DNA of 64,000 nucleotides. Source: VXNE01 sp963664635. Lineage in GTDB: Bacteria; Pseudomonadota; Gammaproteobacteria; Pseudomonadales; Azotimanducaceae. Below the pieces are notes generated by a model that did no database searches, had not been told where the DNA came from, and was given only the letters and a program-made list of their open reading frames with translations. Shown here in pieces: positions 46,845 through 54,891 of the stretch. A program made the position numbers and the translations under genes. Positions within the stretch are counted from its first letter, which is position 1. Each line of letters starts with the position of its first letter. Location: NCBI GenBank assembly GCA_963664635.1, contig OY761542.1:1922001-1986000 (forward strand), written 5' to 3'.

Positions 46845-47786
46845 ATGAACCACATCAGACGCACACTCGTTGGCCTGCTGGCCGGCCTCGGCCTGTCCGC
46901 GGCCGCGGCCGACGACGTCATGACGCTCGACGAACTGCTGGCCGGGTTCGGCTGGAACTTCGAGACGGCGGAGATCCGCACGGAGAAGGTCACGGACAAC
47001 CTCTACGTGCTGTTCGGAATCGGCGGCAACATCGGCGTTTCCATCGGGGAGGACGGCGTGCTGATCGTCGACGACCAGTTCCCGGAGATGATCCCGAAGG
47101 TGAACGCCGCCATCGAGGCGATCGGGGGCGGATCCATCGACTACGCGGTCAATACGCACTGGCACTTCGACCACGCGGAAGGGAACCTCGCCCTCGGTCC
47201 GGCCGGCACGAAGATCGTCGCCCATGCGAACGCGCGCGAGGACATGGCGCAGGGCGGCGTCATCAACATGGTGGCAGCGAAGTACGGGCAGCAGCCTTAT
47301 CCCGAAGACGCCCTCCCGGTGATCACCTACGAAGACCGCATGCGGCTGCACTTCAACGGCGAGCGGATCGACCTCGTCCATGCGGGACCGGCGCACACCA
47401 CGGGCGACACCGCGGTGATTTTCCGCAACCAGAAGGCCGTCCACTTCGGCGATGTCTTCAACATGCTGGGCTACCCGTTCATCGACGCGGACAGCGGGGG
47501 CGAGATCGACGGCATGATCGCCTTCTGCCAGGCGATCCTGGACGAGTTGCCGCAGGACGTGATCGTGATCCCCGGCCACGGGGAGATCACGGATTACGCG
47601 ACGCTGGAGGCCTATATCGCGATGCTGACCACGGTGCGCGACCGCGTCGCGGCGGGCATCGCCGAGGGCAAGACGCTCGAGGAAGTCGAGGCGAGCAACC
47701 CGACCGCCGGTTTCGAGGAGCGCTACGGGGACGTGTCGGCTTCCCTGGGCTTCATAAACCGGGTGTACGCCAGCCTGAGCGAGTGA
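46845..47786 (+). CDS. MBL-fold metallo-hydrolase, exported
   Basis: 313 residues with a signal peptide (LVGLLAGLGLSAAAA) and the metallo-beta-lactamase motif H105-W-H107-F-D109-H110 (NTHWHFDHAEGN). VHAGPAHTTGDTAVIF gives the third His site and VIVIPGHGEITD the last. It resembles periplasmic quinoprotein-relay or cyclase-like MBL proteins. Substrate unknown. 58 nt after the acyl-CoA dehydrogenase. Confidence 0.87.
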   Translation: MNHIRRTLVGLLAGLGLSAAAADDVMTLDELLAGFGWNFETAEIRTEKVTDNLYVLFGIGGNIGVSIGEDGVLIVDDQFPEMIPKVNAAIEAIGGGSIDYAVNTHWHFDHAEGNLALGPAGTKIVAHANAREDMAQGGVINMVAAKYGQQPYPEDALPVITYEDRMRLHFNGERIDLVHAGPAHTTGDTAVIFRNQKAVHFGDVFNMLGYPFIDADSGGEIDGMIAFCQAILDELPQDVIVIPGHGEITDYATLEAYIAMLTTVRDRVAAGIAEGKTLEEVEASNPTAGFEERYGDVSASLGFINRVYASLSE

Positions 47787-47825
47787 GCCGGCGCGGCACG
47801 AGCCCGCAGGGCGGGGAAGTCGACG

Positions 47826-48278
47826 TCAGGAGTCGGCCTCCCGCCGCTCGACGTCCTCTTGCGAGGGGTGTTCCCCTCGCGCTCCCCGGCTGAGGGCTCT
47901 TCCCATCCAGCGGCGATGCCCGTCCGGGTCCAGGATCATCGACGAGAAATAGAGCAGGAGTTCGCGGTGCGTCTTGCTGACCCTTGCCTGGTCCATCGCC
48001 GCCTCCCCCGGCCGGCTCGCGACGAAGCGGAAGCAGTCCTTGATGGCGTCCTCGCCGCCGAGCACGTACCGGGCGCGGGCATTGATCACGTCATGGGCGC
48101 GTTCGAGGTCGTCGATCCCGATCCCGGCCTCGTCGGGGTTCATGACCACGTTGGCCCACACCGTCGCGAGGAGGATGCGGTAGACCTCCTTGTCGACGAA
48201 GGCGTCGGCGATGCAAGCACGTTTCTCGACTTCCGCCAGGATGGGGGCGAAGCGCGCCTTGAGCTGGGCTTCGGTCAT
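47826..48278 (-). CDS. Conserved hypothetical protein with repeat-encoded C-terminus
   Basis: 150 residues, all-alpha in look: LKARFAPILAEVEKRACIAD, LERAHDVINARARYVLGGED, and KTHRELLLYFSSMILDPDGH. I do not recognise a family. The last 18 or so residues (from about SRGARGEHPSQ) are encoded by a copy of the palindromic repeat found in the DsbA-like gene, so the C-terminus has been extended or replaced by the repeat. Downstream it is convergent with the MBL gene. Confidence 0.65.
   Translation of the reverse strand: MTEAQLKARFAPILAEVEKRACIADAFVDKEVYRILLATVWANVVMNPDEAGIGIDDLERAHDVINARARYVLGGEDAIKDCFRFVASRPGEAAMDQARVSKTHRELLLYFSSMILDPDGHRRWMGRALSRGARGEHPSQEDVERREADS
47861..47900 (+). repeat. Dispersed palindromic repeat, single copy in the 3' end of a gene
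   Basis: GCGAGGGG, loop TGTT, CCCCTCGC, then the same tail GCTCCCCGGCTGAGGGCTCT as the three copies at 26522-26656. It lies inside the minus-strand gene 47826-48278. The stem and the tail are conserved; only the loop differs. Confidence 0.88.
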
Positions 48279-48392
48279 GCGGAGGGCGCCCTGGTCCGGG
48301 GCACGCGGCGGAGAACTAGCCCGGATATTGCACCAGGGGCCGTGATGATCGCCGAGGATTTTCGCCCTGTGCGCGTGCTCGCGACTGAAAGC

Positions 48393-48413
48393 CTAGGAGG
48401 CTGCGCCGTAGGA
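48393..48413 (+). repeat. Left terminal inverted repeat of the IS
   Basis: 21 bp beginning CTAGGAGG and ending GCCGTAGGA; pairs with 49946-49966 apart from two adjacent bases. Confidence 0.8.
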
Positions 48414-48455
48414 ACCGGAATGGGATAATGCGGGTACGGTGTTTTGTTGGGTGTG

Positions 48456-49781
48456 ATGATGCCGACGACGTTTCGCGCGTACCAACCGGATCAGTCGCTG
48501 TTGCTGGCGCCGAGTTTGCGCGACTGGTTGCCGGAGGGGCACCTTGCGGATCACGTGAGCGACTTGGTGGAGGGTCTGGACCTGACGGTGTTTTACGCGC
48601 CGTACGCGGGCGACGGCCGGCGCAAGTCGCCGTACGAGCCGCGGATGATGCTGAAGGTTCTGATCTACGGTTACGCGACGGGGGTGTTTTCGTCGCGCAA
48701 GCTGGCGCGGAAGCTGGAGGAGGACGTGGCGTTCCGGGTGTTGGGCGCGGGGAACTTCCCGAGCCACCGGACGCTGTGCGAGTTTCGGCGGCGTCACCTG
48801 GAGGACTTCAAGCGGCTGTTCGTGGAGGTGGTTCGGGTGGCGCGGGAGATGGGCGTCGCGAACTTCGGCAAGCTGTCGGTCGACGGCACGAAGGTGCGGG
48901 CGAACGCGAGCAAGCGCAAGGCGATGAGCTACGGTCGGATGCTGGAGGAGGAGCGGCGTCTGGAGGGCGAGATCAAGGCGTTGCTGGAGCGGGCGCGGGA
49001 GACGGACGCGGCGGAGGACGAGCGTTTCGGGGCGGATTTCCGGGGCGACGAGTTGCCGGCGGAGTTGCGGCGGCGCGAGGATCGGCTGGCGGCGATCCGG
49101 GCGGCGAAGGAGCGCCTGGAGGCGCGGCAACGGGAGGCGGACGACGCGCGCGGTCGCCGACCGGGCATGAAGCGCAACCCGAAGGGCGGCCGGCCCTACA
49201 AGCGGGAGTACGGCGAGCCGGACGAGAAGGCGCAGGACAACTTCACGGACCCGGAGAGCCGGATCATGAAGACGTCGCAGGAGGGCTTCCAGCAGTGCTA
49301 CAACGCGCAGGTGGCGGTGGAGGGCGGGAACCAGTTGATCGTGGCGACGGAGGTGTCGTCGAACGCCAGCGACCAAGGTCGGATGGTGCCGCTGCTGGAC
49401 GACGTGGAGGCGACCCACGGGGAGCGGCCGGCGACGGTGCTGGCGGACGCGGGGTACTGCAACGAGGCGGATCTCGCGACGCTGGAGGAGCGCGGCGTGG
49501 ACGGTCACGTGGCGTTGGGCCGGGAGGGCCGCCGCGACGTTGGGGCGGACGCCGACAAGCACCCGGCGAAGGCGCGCATGGCGGCGAAGTTGGAGACCGA
49601 CGCGGGGCGCGAGCAATACGCCGAGCGCAAGTGGCTGTCGGAGGCGCCGAACGGCTGGATCAAGGAGGTTCTCGGTTTCCGCCGGTTCGGCGTGCGCGGC
49701 CTGGACAAGGTGCGGGGCGAGTGGGACTTGGTCTGTCTGGCATTGAACGTCAAGCGGCTGCAAGGGCTGCAAGCGGCCTGA
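48456..49781 (+). CDS. IS1182-family transposase
   Basis: 441 residues. N-terminal FRAYQPDQSLLLAPSLRDWLP and GYATGVFSSRKLARKLEED are the standard IS1182 opening. LSVDGTKVRANASKRKAM contains the first DDE Asp, ATVLADAGYCNE the second, and the C-terminal YAERKWLSEAPNGWIKEVLGFRRF region the Glu-bearing block. An intervening Arg/Glu-rich coil separates the first two. No frameshift or stop, so it could be active. The ATG at 48456 or 48459 is the start; a weak GGGTG precedes. Confidence 0.93.
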   Translation: MMPTTFRAYQPDQSLLLAPSLRDWLPEGHLADHVSDLVEGLDLTVFYAPYAGDGRRKSPYEPRMMLKVLIYGYATGVFSSRKLARKLEEDVAFRVLGAGNFPSHRTLCEFRRRHLEDFKRLFVEVVRVAREMGVANFGKLSVDGTKVRANASKRKAMSYGRMLEEERRLEGEIKALLERARETDAAEDERFGADFRGDELPAELRRREDRLAAIRAAKERLEARQREADDARGRRPGMKRNPKGGRPYKREYGEPDEKAQDNFTDPESRIMKTSQEGFQQCYNAQVAVEGGNQLIVATEVSSNASDQGRMVPLLDDVEATHGERPATVLADAGYCNEADLATLEERGVDGHVALGREGRRDVGADADKHPAKARMAAKLETDAGREQYAERKWLSEAPNGWIKEVLGFRRFGVRGLDKVRGEWDLVCLALNVKRLQGLQAA

Positions 49782-50198
49782 ACGGCGGGCTCATGGTCCG
49801 TTCGTTCATAACCAGGCGGCTCCTCGGAACCGTTCGGCATGAACGCGCGGCGGCGGGCATCGGTCGCCTTCTCCCACCAGCCACCGGCACCCGCCCGAGA
49901 TCGTTCGCTCGACCGCGGTCGCGCCCCTCGCACGGCCCCCAAGTGTCCTACGGCGCACGCTCCTAGTGGTGCCTAAGGTTGAAGGAGCATGTGCGCGCAC
50001 TGGGTGAAAAGACCGGCGCGGGCGCGGCCAGCGTTCTGTCATCAGGTGTTTACGCCAGAACCGGAGATAACCTACGGAACAACAATGAGTTGTGCTCCAT
50101 GCACAAGCGGCCTGGTGCAATATGCGGGCTAGGTCACGGGTCACGTCGGGAATCTTACGCGATCCCATGCGGGGCGGTGTGCGCGCGGAGGCGCCGCG
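49782..50198. other. No gene: right end of the IS and a 230-bp spacer
   Basis: 49782-49966 is the untranslated right end of the IS up to its inverted repeat. 49967-50198 is less GC-rich and carries no frame longer than a few dozen codons that looks coding, on either strand. It ends with the GGAGG box of the acyl-CoA dehydrogenase. The promoter of that operon probably lies here. Confidence 0.6.
49946..49966 (-). repeat. Right terminal inverted repeat of the IS
   Basis: Begins TCCTACGGCGCACG and ends CTCCTAG; the reverse complement of the left end except for two adjacent bases. Confidence 0.8.
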
Positions 50199-51350
50199 GT
50201 GACGTTCCAGGGCCTGGCCTTCGACCCCGTGCGTTTGCCTGAAGCGGCAGAGCGGCTGCGCGGGGAGGTGCGCGCGTTCGTCGCCGAGCACATGCCGGCG
50301 AACTACCTGCCGAACTCCGACTTCAACGAGGGCCACAGCCCCGAGTTCACGCGCGCGCTCGGGCAGCGCGGCTGGATCGGCATGACTTGGCCGGCGCAGT
50401 ACGGGGGCGCGGAACGGAGCTTTTTCGAGCGTTACGTCGTGACGGAGGAACTGCTGGCGGCCGGCGCCCCGGTGAGCGCCCACTGGATCGCGGACCGCCA
50501 GAGCGGGCCGCTGCTGCTGCGCTACGGCAGCGAGGCCCAGCGCGCACGCTTCCTGCCCGGCATCGCGCGCGGCGAAACGTTCTTCTCCATCGGCATGAGC
50601 GAGCCGGACAGCGGCTCGGACCTGGCGTCGGTGTCGACCCGTGCGGAGGCGGTGCAGGGCGGCTGGGTGGTCAACGGCACCAAGGTCTGGACGACGGACG
50701 CGCACCGCAATCACTACATGGTGACGCTGGTGCGCACGCAGCCGCCGGGGGACAACCGGCACGCCGGCCTCTCGCAGCTCGTCGTCGACCTGCAGGGCGA
50801 GGGCGTGACCGTGCGGCCGATCCGCAACATCGCCGGCGGCGAGGACTTCAACGAGGTCGTCTTCGAGGATTGTTTCGTGGCGGAAGAGGACGTCATCGGG
50901 ACGCCCGGCAACGGCTGGGAGCAGGTCACGAGCGAGCTGTCCTACGAACGGAGCGGCCCCGAGCGCTTCCTCTCTGCCTTTCGGCTGTTCGTGGAGTTCG
51001 TCCGTGCGGCGGGACCCGATCCCGACCGCGCCACCGCGGCCCTCATCGGCCGGCTCGCGAGCCACGTCATGACGCTGCGGAAGATGTCCGTGTCGGTGGC
51101 CGGGATGCTGCAGGAGGGCAAGAGTCCGGCGGTGGAGGCGGCGCTGGTCAAGCAGCTCGGCAACGACTTCGAGAAGCTGGTCCCGGAGCTGCTGCGGCTG
51201 GCGCCTCCCGCGGTCGCGGCCGGCCTTGCCGCTTCGGCGTTGCGACGATCGTTCGAGCAGACGCTCCTGCATTCGCCGTCCTTCACCATCCGCGGGGGCA
51301 CGCGGGAGATCCTGCGCGGCGTGATCGCCCGGGGGCTCGGGCTCCGCTGA
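50199..51350 (+). CDS. Acyl-CoA dehydrogenase, larger subunit of a two-gene pair
   Basis: 383 residues from a GTG with GGAGG 7 nt upstream. ACAD motifs: GWIGMTWPAQYGGAERS, IGMSEPDSGSDLASV, WVVNGTKVWTTDAHRN and the C-terminal TIRGGTREILRGVIARGLGLR. The next gene overlaps by one base and is a second, shorter ACAD, the pattern of heterotetrameric dehydrogenases used for sterol or branched side chains, where the active Glu and FAD contacts are shared between subunits. Confidence 0.88.
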   Translation: MTFQGLAFDPVRLPEAAERLRGEVRAFVAEHMPANYLPNSDFNEGHSPEFTRALGQRGWIGMTWPAQYGGAERSFFERYVVTEELLAAGAPVSAHWIADRQSGPLLLRYGSEAQRARFLPGIARGETFFSIGMSEPDSGSDLASVSTRAEAVQGGWVVNGTKVWTTDAHRNHYMVTLVRTQPPGDNRHAGLSQLVVDLQGEGVTVRPIRNIAGGEDFNEVVFEDCFVAEEDVIGTPGNGWEQVTSELSYERSGPERFLSAFRLFVEFVRAAGPDPDRATAALIGRLASHVMTLRKMSVSVAGMLQEGKSPAVEAALVKQLGNDFEKLVPELLRLAPPAVAAGLAASALRRSFEQTLLHSPSFTIRGGTREILRGVIARGLGLR

Positions 51351-52273
51351 TGGATCGTTTGCTCGCGGATACGGCGGAACGGATGTTCCGCGACCGGTGC
51401 GACAAGCCGCTGCTCGATGCGGCGGAGCGGGGCGCCTTTCCCGAGTCCCTCTGGAGCGTGTTCTCGGAGGCGGGGCTGCACCTGGTCGGAAGTGACGGGT
51501 CCGGGACCGATCTGGCCGACCTGTTCGGTCTGCTGCAGGTGGCGGGCCGGCACGCCGTGCCGCTCGCGCTGCCCGAGACGCTGCTCGCGAACCGGTTGCT
51601 GGGCGACGCGGGCGCGGGGCTCGCGACCATCGCCACCGACGGCGTGGCCCCCTGGGGACGGCGCGCCGACATCGTGGTGCGGGCGGAGACGGGTGCGGTC
51701 GTGACGGGTTTCGGCCACGCGCCGGCGGCGAACCTGGCCGGCGAGCCCAGAGACCGGATCGTGGGCGGCAGCGAGAGGGCGGCGCGGGTCGAGGTGGCTG
51801 GCCTCGAGGAGTTGCTCGCCCTGTCCCGCGTGGCGTTGATGTCCGGCGCGCTGTCGCGCGTGCTCGAGCTCGCGATCGGCTACGCGACGGAGCGCCGGCA
51901 GTTCGGACGGCCGCTGTCGAAGTTCCAGGCGATCCAGCACAACCTGGCGGTGCTCGCCGGGGAGACCGCCGCCGCGCAACGGGCTGCGGACGGCGCCATC
52001 GGGGCGCTGCACTCGGATCGGTTTCTGGATCAGGTGGCGGCCGCCAAGTCCCGCGTCGGCGAAGCGGCGGGCGTCGCCGCGGAGATCGCGCACCAGGTGC
52101 ACGGCGCGATGGGTTTCACCCACGAGCACACGCTGCACCACTTCACCCGCCGCCTCTGGGCGTGGCGCGACGAACACGGGGCGGAGAGCGTCTGGCAGGC
52201 GCGCCTCGGCGCGCGCATCGCGGGTGGCGGGGCCGATGCGCTGTGGGAGTTCATCACCTCGGCCGACCGGTAG
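51350..52273 (+). CDS. Acyl-CoA dehydrogenase, smaller subunit of the pair
   Basis: 307 residues, short for an ACAD and lacking much of the mid beta-domain. Seen: LLQVAGRHAVPLALPETLLANRLLG, the C-terminal helical bundle GYATERRQFGRPLSKFQAIQHNLA, and AHQVHGAMGFTHEHTLHH. It probably contributes FAD-adenine contacts to the partner above and may not be active alone. Its ATG shares one base with the upstream stop. Confidence 0.85.
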   Translation: MDRLLADTAERMFRDRCDKPLLDAAERGAFPESLWSVFSEAGLHLVGSDGSGTDLADLFGLLQVAGRHAVPLALPETLLANRLLGDAGAGLATIATDGVAPWGRRADIVVRAETGAVVTGFGHAPAANLAGEPRDRIVGGSERAARVEVAGLEELLALSRVALMSGALSRVLELAIGYATERRQFGRPLSKFQAIQHNLAVLAGETAAAQRAADGAIGALHSDRFLDQVAAAKSRVGEAAGVAAEIAHQVHGAMGFTHEHTLHHFTRRLWAWRDEHGAESVWQARLGARIAGGGADALWEFITSADR

Positions 52274-52305
52274 CACCGGACCCCGCGGTCGACCCCGGAG
52301 GCGGG

Positions 52306-52803
52306 GTGTTTTCCTACACCAACGGCAGACTTTGCCCCTTCTGCGGTGAGGTCCCCTTGCCCGAGACTCTCCCGAGTTCGCGCGTCAGGGAGACAGGGAC
52401 GTTGGAAGCGCAGGCATTTCTCGAGCGGCACTCGCCGCGCATGATCAGGATCGCGAAGGAGACGTCGCCGGAGGTGCTCGGCAACCGCCGGATCGCGCGC
52501 TTCCTGGAGCGGCTGCACCAGGACTTCGAGACCGTGGAGGACAAGCCGGGCAAGCGCGATCCGCTGCCGGGGGAGGATGTGTTCTGGTGGTGCGTGACGA
52601 TCCTCGAGGAGCTCACCGAGATCCGCACCCTCGGCAGCAGGAAGGACCCCTACGTCCTGATGATGCTCGACCAGTTGCGCTCGATGGGGCCGCGGCTGGA
52701 GAACGGCGAACCGCTGCCGCCCGAGTTCCAGATTCACTGGTTCGACGACCTCGAAGATCCGCTTGAGGACGATTGGGATCCGGACGCCGATAACATGGAT
52801 TGA
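52306..52803 (+). CDS. Hypothetical protein with N-terminal CPFC motif
   Basis: 165 residues if started at the GTG at 52306, with GGAGG 4 nt upstream; later starts are possible. The N-terminus has one CPFC pair, half of a zinc ribbon, without a second pair. The rest is alpha-helical and acidic: IAKETSPEVLGNRRIARFLE, WWCVTILEELTEIRTLGSRKD and an Asp/Glu-rich end. No family recognised. Precedes the DUF262-HEPN module by 223 nt; the spacer 52804-53026 holds no gene. Confidence 0.5.
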   Translation: MFSYTNGRLCPFCGEVPLPETLPSSRVRETGTLEAQAFLERHSPRMIRIAKETSPEVLGNRRIARFLERLHQDFETVEDKPGKRDPLPGEDVFWWCVTILEELTEIRTLGSRKDPYVLMMLDQLRSMGPRLENGEPLPPEFQIHWFDDLEDPLEDDWDPDADNMD

Positions 52804-53026
52804 CACGCAGCGGCCCCCGATGTCGTGGGCTCTCCTTCGGTTCTGCCATGCCGTCGCCCCGGCAGGCCCGACCCCGCGAGCGCCGACTCTCGCGCTCCCG
52901 TCCTTGGCCGCTTGCCCGTTGAGGGGTCTCCGACCTCCGACGGCGGGCCCGCTACCCGGGAGGGGCACATGTATACTGCGACAGTAAGGAGTCCGGCAGC
53001 CGGCCCCTCGCCGGCGGAGATCAGCC

Positions 53027-54112
53027 ATGCCCCGAACGGCAACCCCGGATTCTCCCGATGTCGAGGTTGAAGATCCCTCGGTGCCGGAGGATGAAGAAGC
53101 CGCCAACGACATCCGGTACGAGATACTGAGCTATGGAGCAGACTACCCCGTAGACGGTTTGGTCAAGCGCCTCGATCAGGGCGACATCTTCATCCCATCG
53201 TTTCAACGAGACTATGTGTGGCGATTGCCTCAGGCATCTCGTTTCATCGAGTCTTTGCTGCTGGGCTTGCCGGTCCCCGCGATCTTCCTCTCGAAGGAGC
53301 CTGATAGCGGCCGGCTGATGGTGATTGACGGGCAACAGAGATTGAAGTCACTGCAATTCTTCTACGGCGGGCTGTTTGGTGGGCGCGAGTTCAATCTGCA
53401 CGGGGTCACCCAAGAGTTCGAGGGCAGGTCGTACAGGACGTTGGACGCAGAGGACAGACGACGCCTGGATGACGCAATACTGCACGCGATCGTCGTGCGC
53501 CAAGAGAACCCGCAGGACGACGACAGCAGCATCTACATGGTGTTCGAGCGGCTGAACACGACCAGTACGGCTTTGAGTCCGCAGGAGATTCGAGCGTGCG
53601 TGTATCACGGTCCGTTCAATGAATACCTGGGGCGTGCCAACGAGAACGCCGACTGGCGAGAGATCTTTGGGAGCGTGAGTCCGCGACAAAAGGATCGAGA
53701 GCTCCTGCTACGTTTCTTTGCGCTCTACTTCGATGCGGAGTCCTACAAGACGCCCATGAAGGTGTTCTTGAACAACTTCATGGACAAGAATCGTCAACTT
53801 CAACCGTACGGTGAAGCGCTTCTGAATGAAGCCCTCGTCCCAACGGTAGAGCTAATCAATCGAACGATAGGTCCGTCGGCCTTTCGGCCACAACGGGCTT
53901 TGAACACTGCGGTGACGGACGCCCTGCTTGTCGGGGCGGCCAGTCGCCTGGCCACGGGAGAGGTGTGTGACTTGGAGGGATTCAAGCAAGCAGCCATGTC
54001 CGTCCTGCGTGACGACACGTTTCAGCAACTCTATAGATCCGACACGACAGACGCCGGAAAGATCCGTGAGCGAATCGATCGTGTCAGGCGGGCAATCTCG
54101 GCGGTTGCCTGA
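53027..54112 (+). CDS. DUF262 (GmrSD N-terminal-like, ParB-fold) protein
   Basis: 361 residues. Characteristic DUF262 motifs: IPSFQRDYVWRLPQASRFIES at 57-77, LPVPAIFLSKE and the nucleotide/catalytic motif IDGQQRL with Asp101-Gly-Gln-Gln-Arg105. No DUF1524 HNH nuclease domain follows, so it is the stand-alone form. A TATACT box lies at 52972-52977 without a good -35. GGAG 9 nt before the ATG. The next gene starts 3 nt after its stop and is HEPN-like, so the two form one unit. Base composition is lower in GC than the flanks. Confidence 0.88.
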   Translation: MPRTATPDSPDVEVEDPSVPEDEEAANDIRYEILSYGADYPVDGLVKRLDQGDIFIPSFQRDYVWRLPQASRFIESLLLGLPVPAIFLSKEPDSGRLMVIDGQQRLKSLQFFYGGLFGGREFNLHGVTQEFEGRSYRTLDAEDRRRLDDAILHAIVVRQENPQDDDSSIYMVFERLNTTSTALSPQEIRACVYHGPFNEYLGRANENADWREIFGSVSPRQKDRELLLRFFALYFDAESYKTPMKVFLNNFMDKNRQLQPYGEALLNEALVPTVELINRTIGPSAFRPQRALNTAVTDALLVGAASRLATGEVCDLEGFKQAAMSVLRDDTFQQLYRSDTTDAGKIRERIDRVRRAISAVA

Positions 54113-54115
54113 GCG

Positions 54116-54592
54116 GTGTCGGCACGGTCGTGGCAGTCCGAGCGCCAACGCTTGGAGAGTCGAATCGAGAGGCTCGCGGGACACGCGGAGAGTACCGAGG
54201 ATGATGAACTGTGGGCAGAGCTGGCCAGGTATCTCTGCATCCTGCTTGCCAGTCTGATAGATCTGCGTTGTGGGGAGTGTACATACCGCTTCGCCGAGAA
54301 ACAGTCGTCGCGTCGGGTGGCGGCGTTCGTATCGGCTCGGCTTCGGCAGATGCGCAAGTCATCCTGTCACGCGATCAGGGAGCTGTTCCAAGAGTTCGAC
54401 CCTCAGCGTGCTACGCGCTGGTTCGACGATCTTCCCGATGAACAGCGCGACGCCGTAGACAGCATCAGAAACAACCGAAATCAGCTCGCGCACGGTCGGT
54501 ACGTAGGCCTCTCCCTCGGCCAGTTGCAGGCGTACAGGCGAAGAGCGGACAAGGCCATCTCAGCGCTGTTTCTTGCGTTCCCGAACCCTTGA
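54116..54592 (+). CDS. HEPN-domain protein, probable RNase partner of DUF262
   Basis: 158 residues from a GTG, all-helical. The HEPN catalytic motif Rx4-6H is present as Arg121-Asn-Gln-Leu-Ala-His126 (SIRNNRNQLAHGRYVG). The pattern LWAELARYLCILLASLIDL and the late DKAISALFL are typical of the HEPN helices in the RiboL-PSP/MAE_28990-like group. HEPN proteins are metal-independent RNases in toxin-antitoxin and abortive-infection systems. DUF262 may sense or hold it in check; that is inference from adjacency. Confidence 0.8.
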   Translation: MSARSWQSERQRLESRIERLAGHAESTEDDELWAELARYLCILLASLIDLRCGECTYRFAEKQSSRRVAAFVSARLRQMRKSSCHAIRELFQEFDPQRATRWFDDLPDEQRDAVDSIRNNRNQLAHGRYVGLSLGQLQAYRRRADKAISALFLAFPNP

Positions 54593-54631
54593 TGCTGCTC
54601 TGGTACCGATCCTGATCGCGGTCAAGGCACG

Positions 54632-54790
54632 GCGGAAGCTGCTCTCGTCGTCCGGATCGCTGCTGCCGTCGCCCATCGTCGCCGCTGCGGGCTCGAGGTG
54701 GGCAATCGCCCGCTATGTCTCCGCCATGTCTCCGTAGACGAAACGCGCGGTGTCCGCCGGGCCGGGGGTCAGGCAGCGCCGCGGTCGGAA
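54632..54790 (-). pseudogene. Remnant of a tannase-family gene (two fragments joined)
   Basis: 54632-54676 encodes GSSDPDDESSFRRA, the C-terminal end of the tannase-family proteins found downstream. 54719-54790 encodes CLTPGPADTARFVYGDMAET, an internal piece. The sequence between them in the intact genes (about 200 residues) is missing. It is an old deleted copy of the array lying 54 kb in, more than 3 kb from the first intact gene. Confidence 0.75.
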
Positions 54791-54891
54791 CGGGGTGACA
54801 GTCCGGAGCGCAAGCGGGTAGAGTTCCGGCCACCGGGGGAGTGCCCTGAACGAGTGCTTCCGAATCTGGTGGACATACCGGGGAGGACATG

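Larger units (their letters stand above)
48393..49966 (+). mobile_element. IS1182-family insertion sequence, complete
   Basis: About 1.57 kb, bounded by imperfect inverted repeats of 21 bp: CTAGGAGGCTGCGCCGTAGGA at the left and its near-complement at 49946-49966 (two mismatches). It holds one intact transposase gene. CTAG stands at both extremes and being palindromic could be part of the inverted repeat or a 4-bp target duplication. No gene is visibly interrupted. Only one copy lies in the window. Confidence 0.85.

Noticed and set aside
52162..52305. N-terminal extension of the hypothetical gene at 52306
   Set aside because: It overlaps the end of the acyl-CoA dehydrogenase in another frame and is Arg/Gly-rich shadow; a GGAGG lies just before the GTG at 52306.
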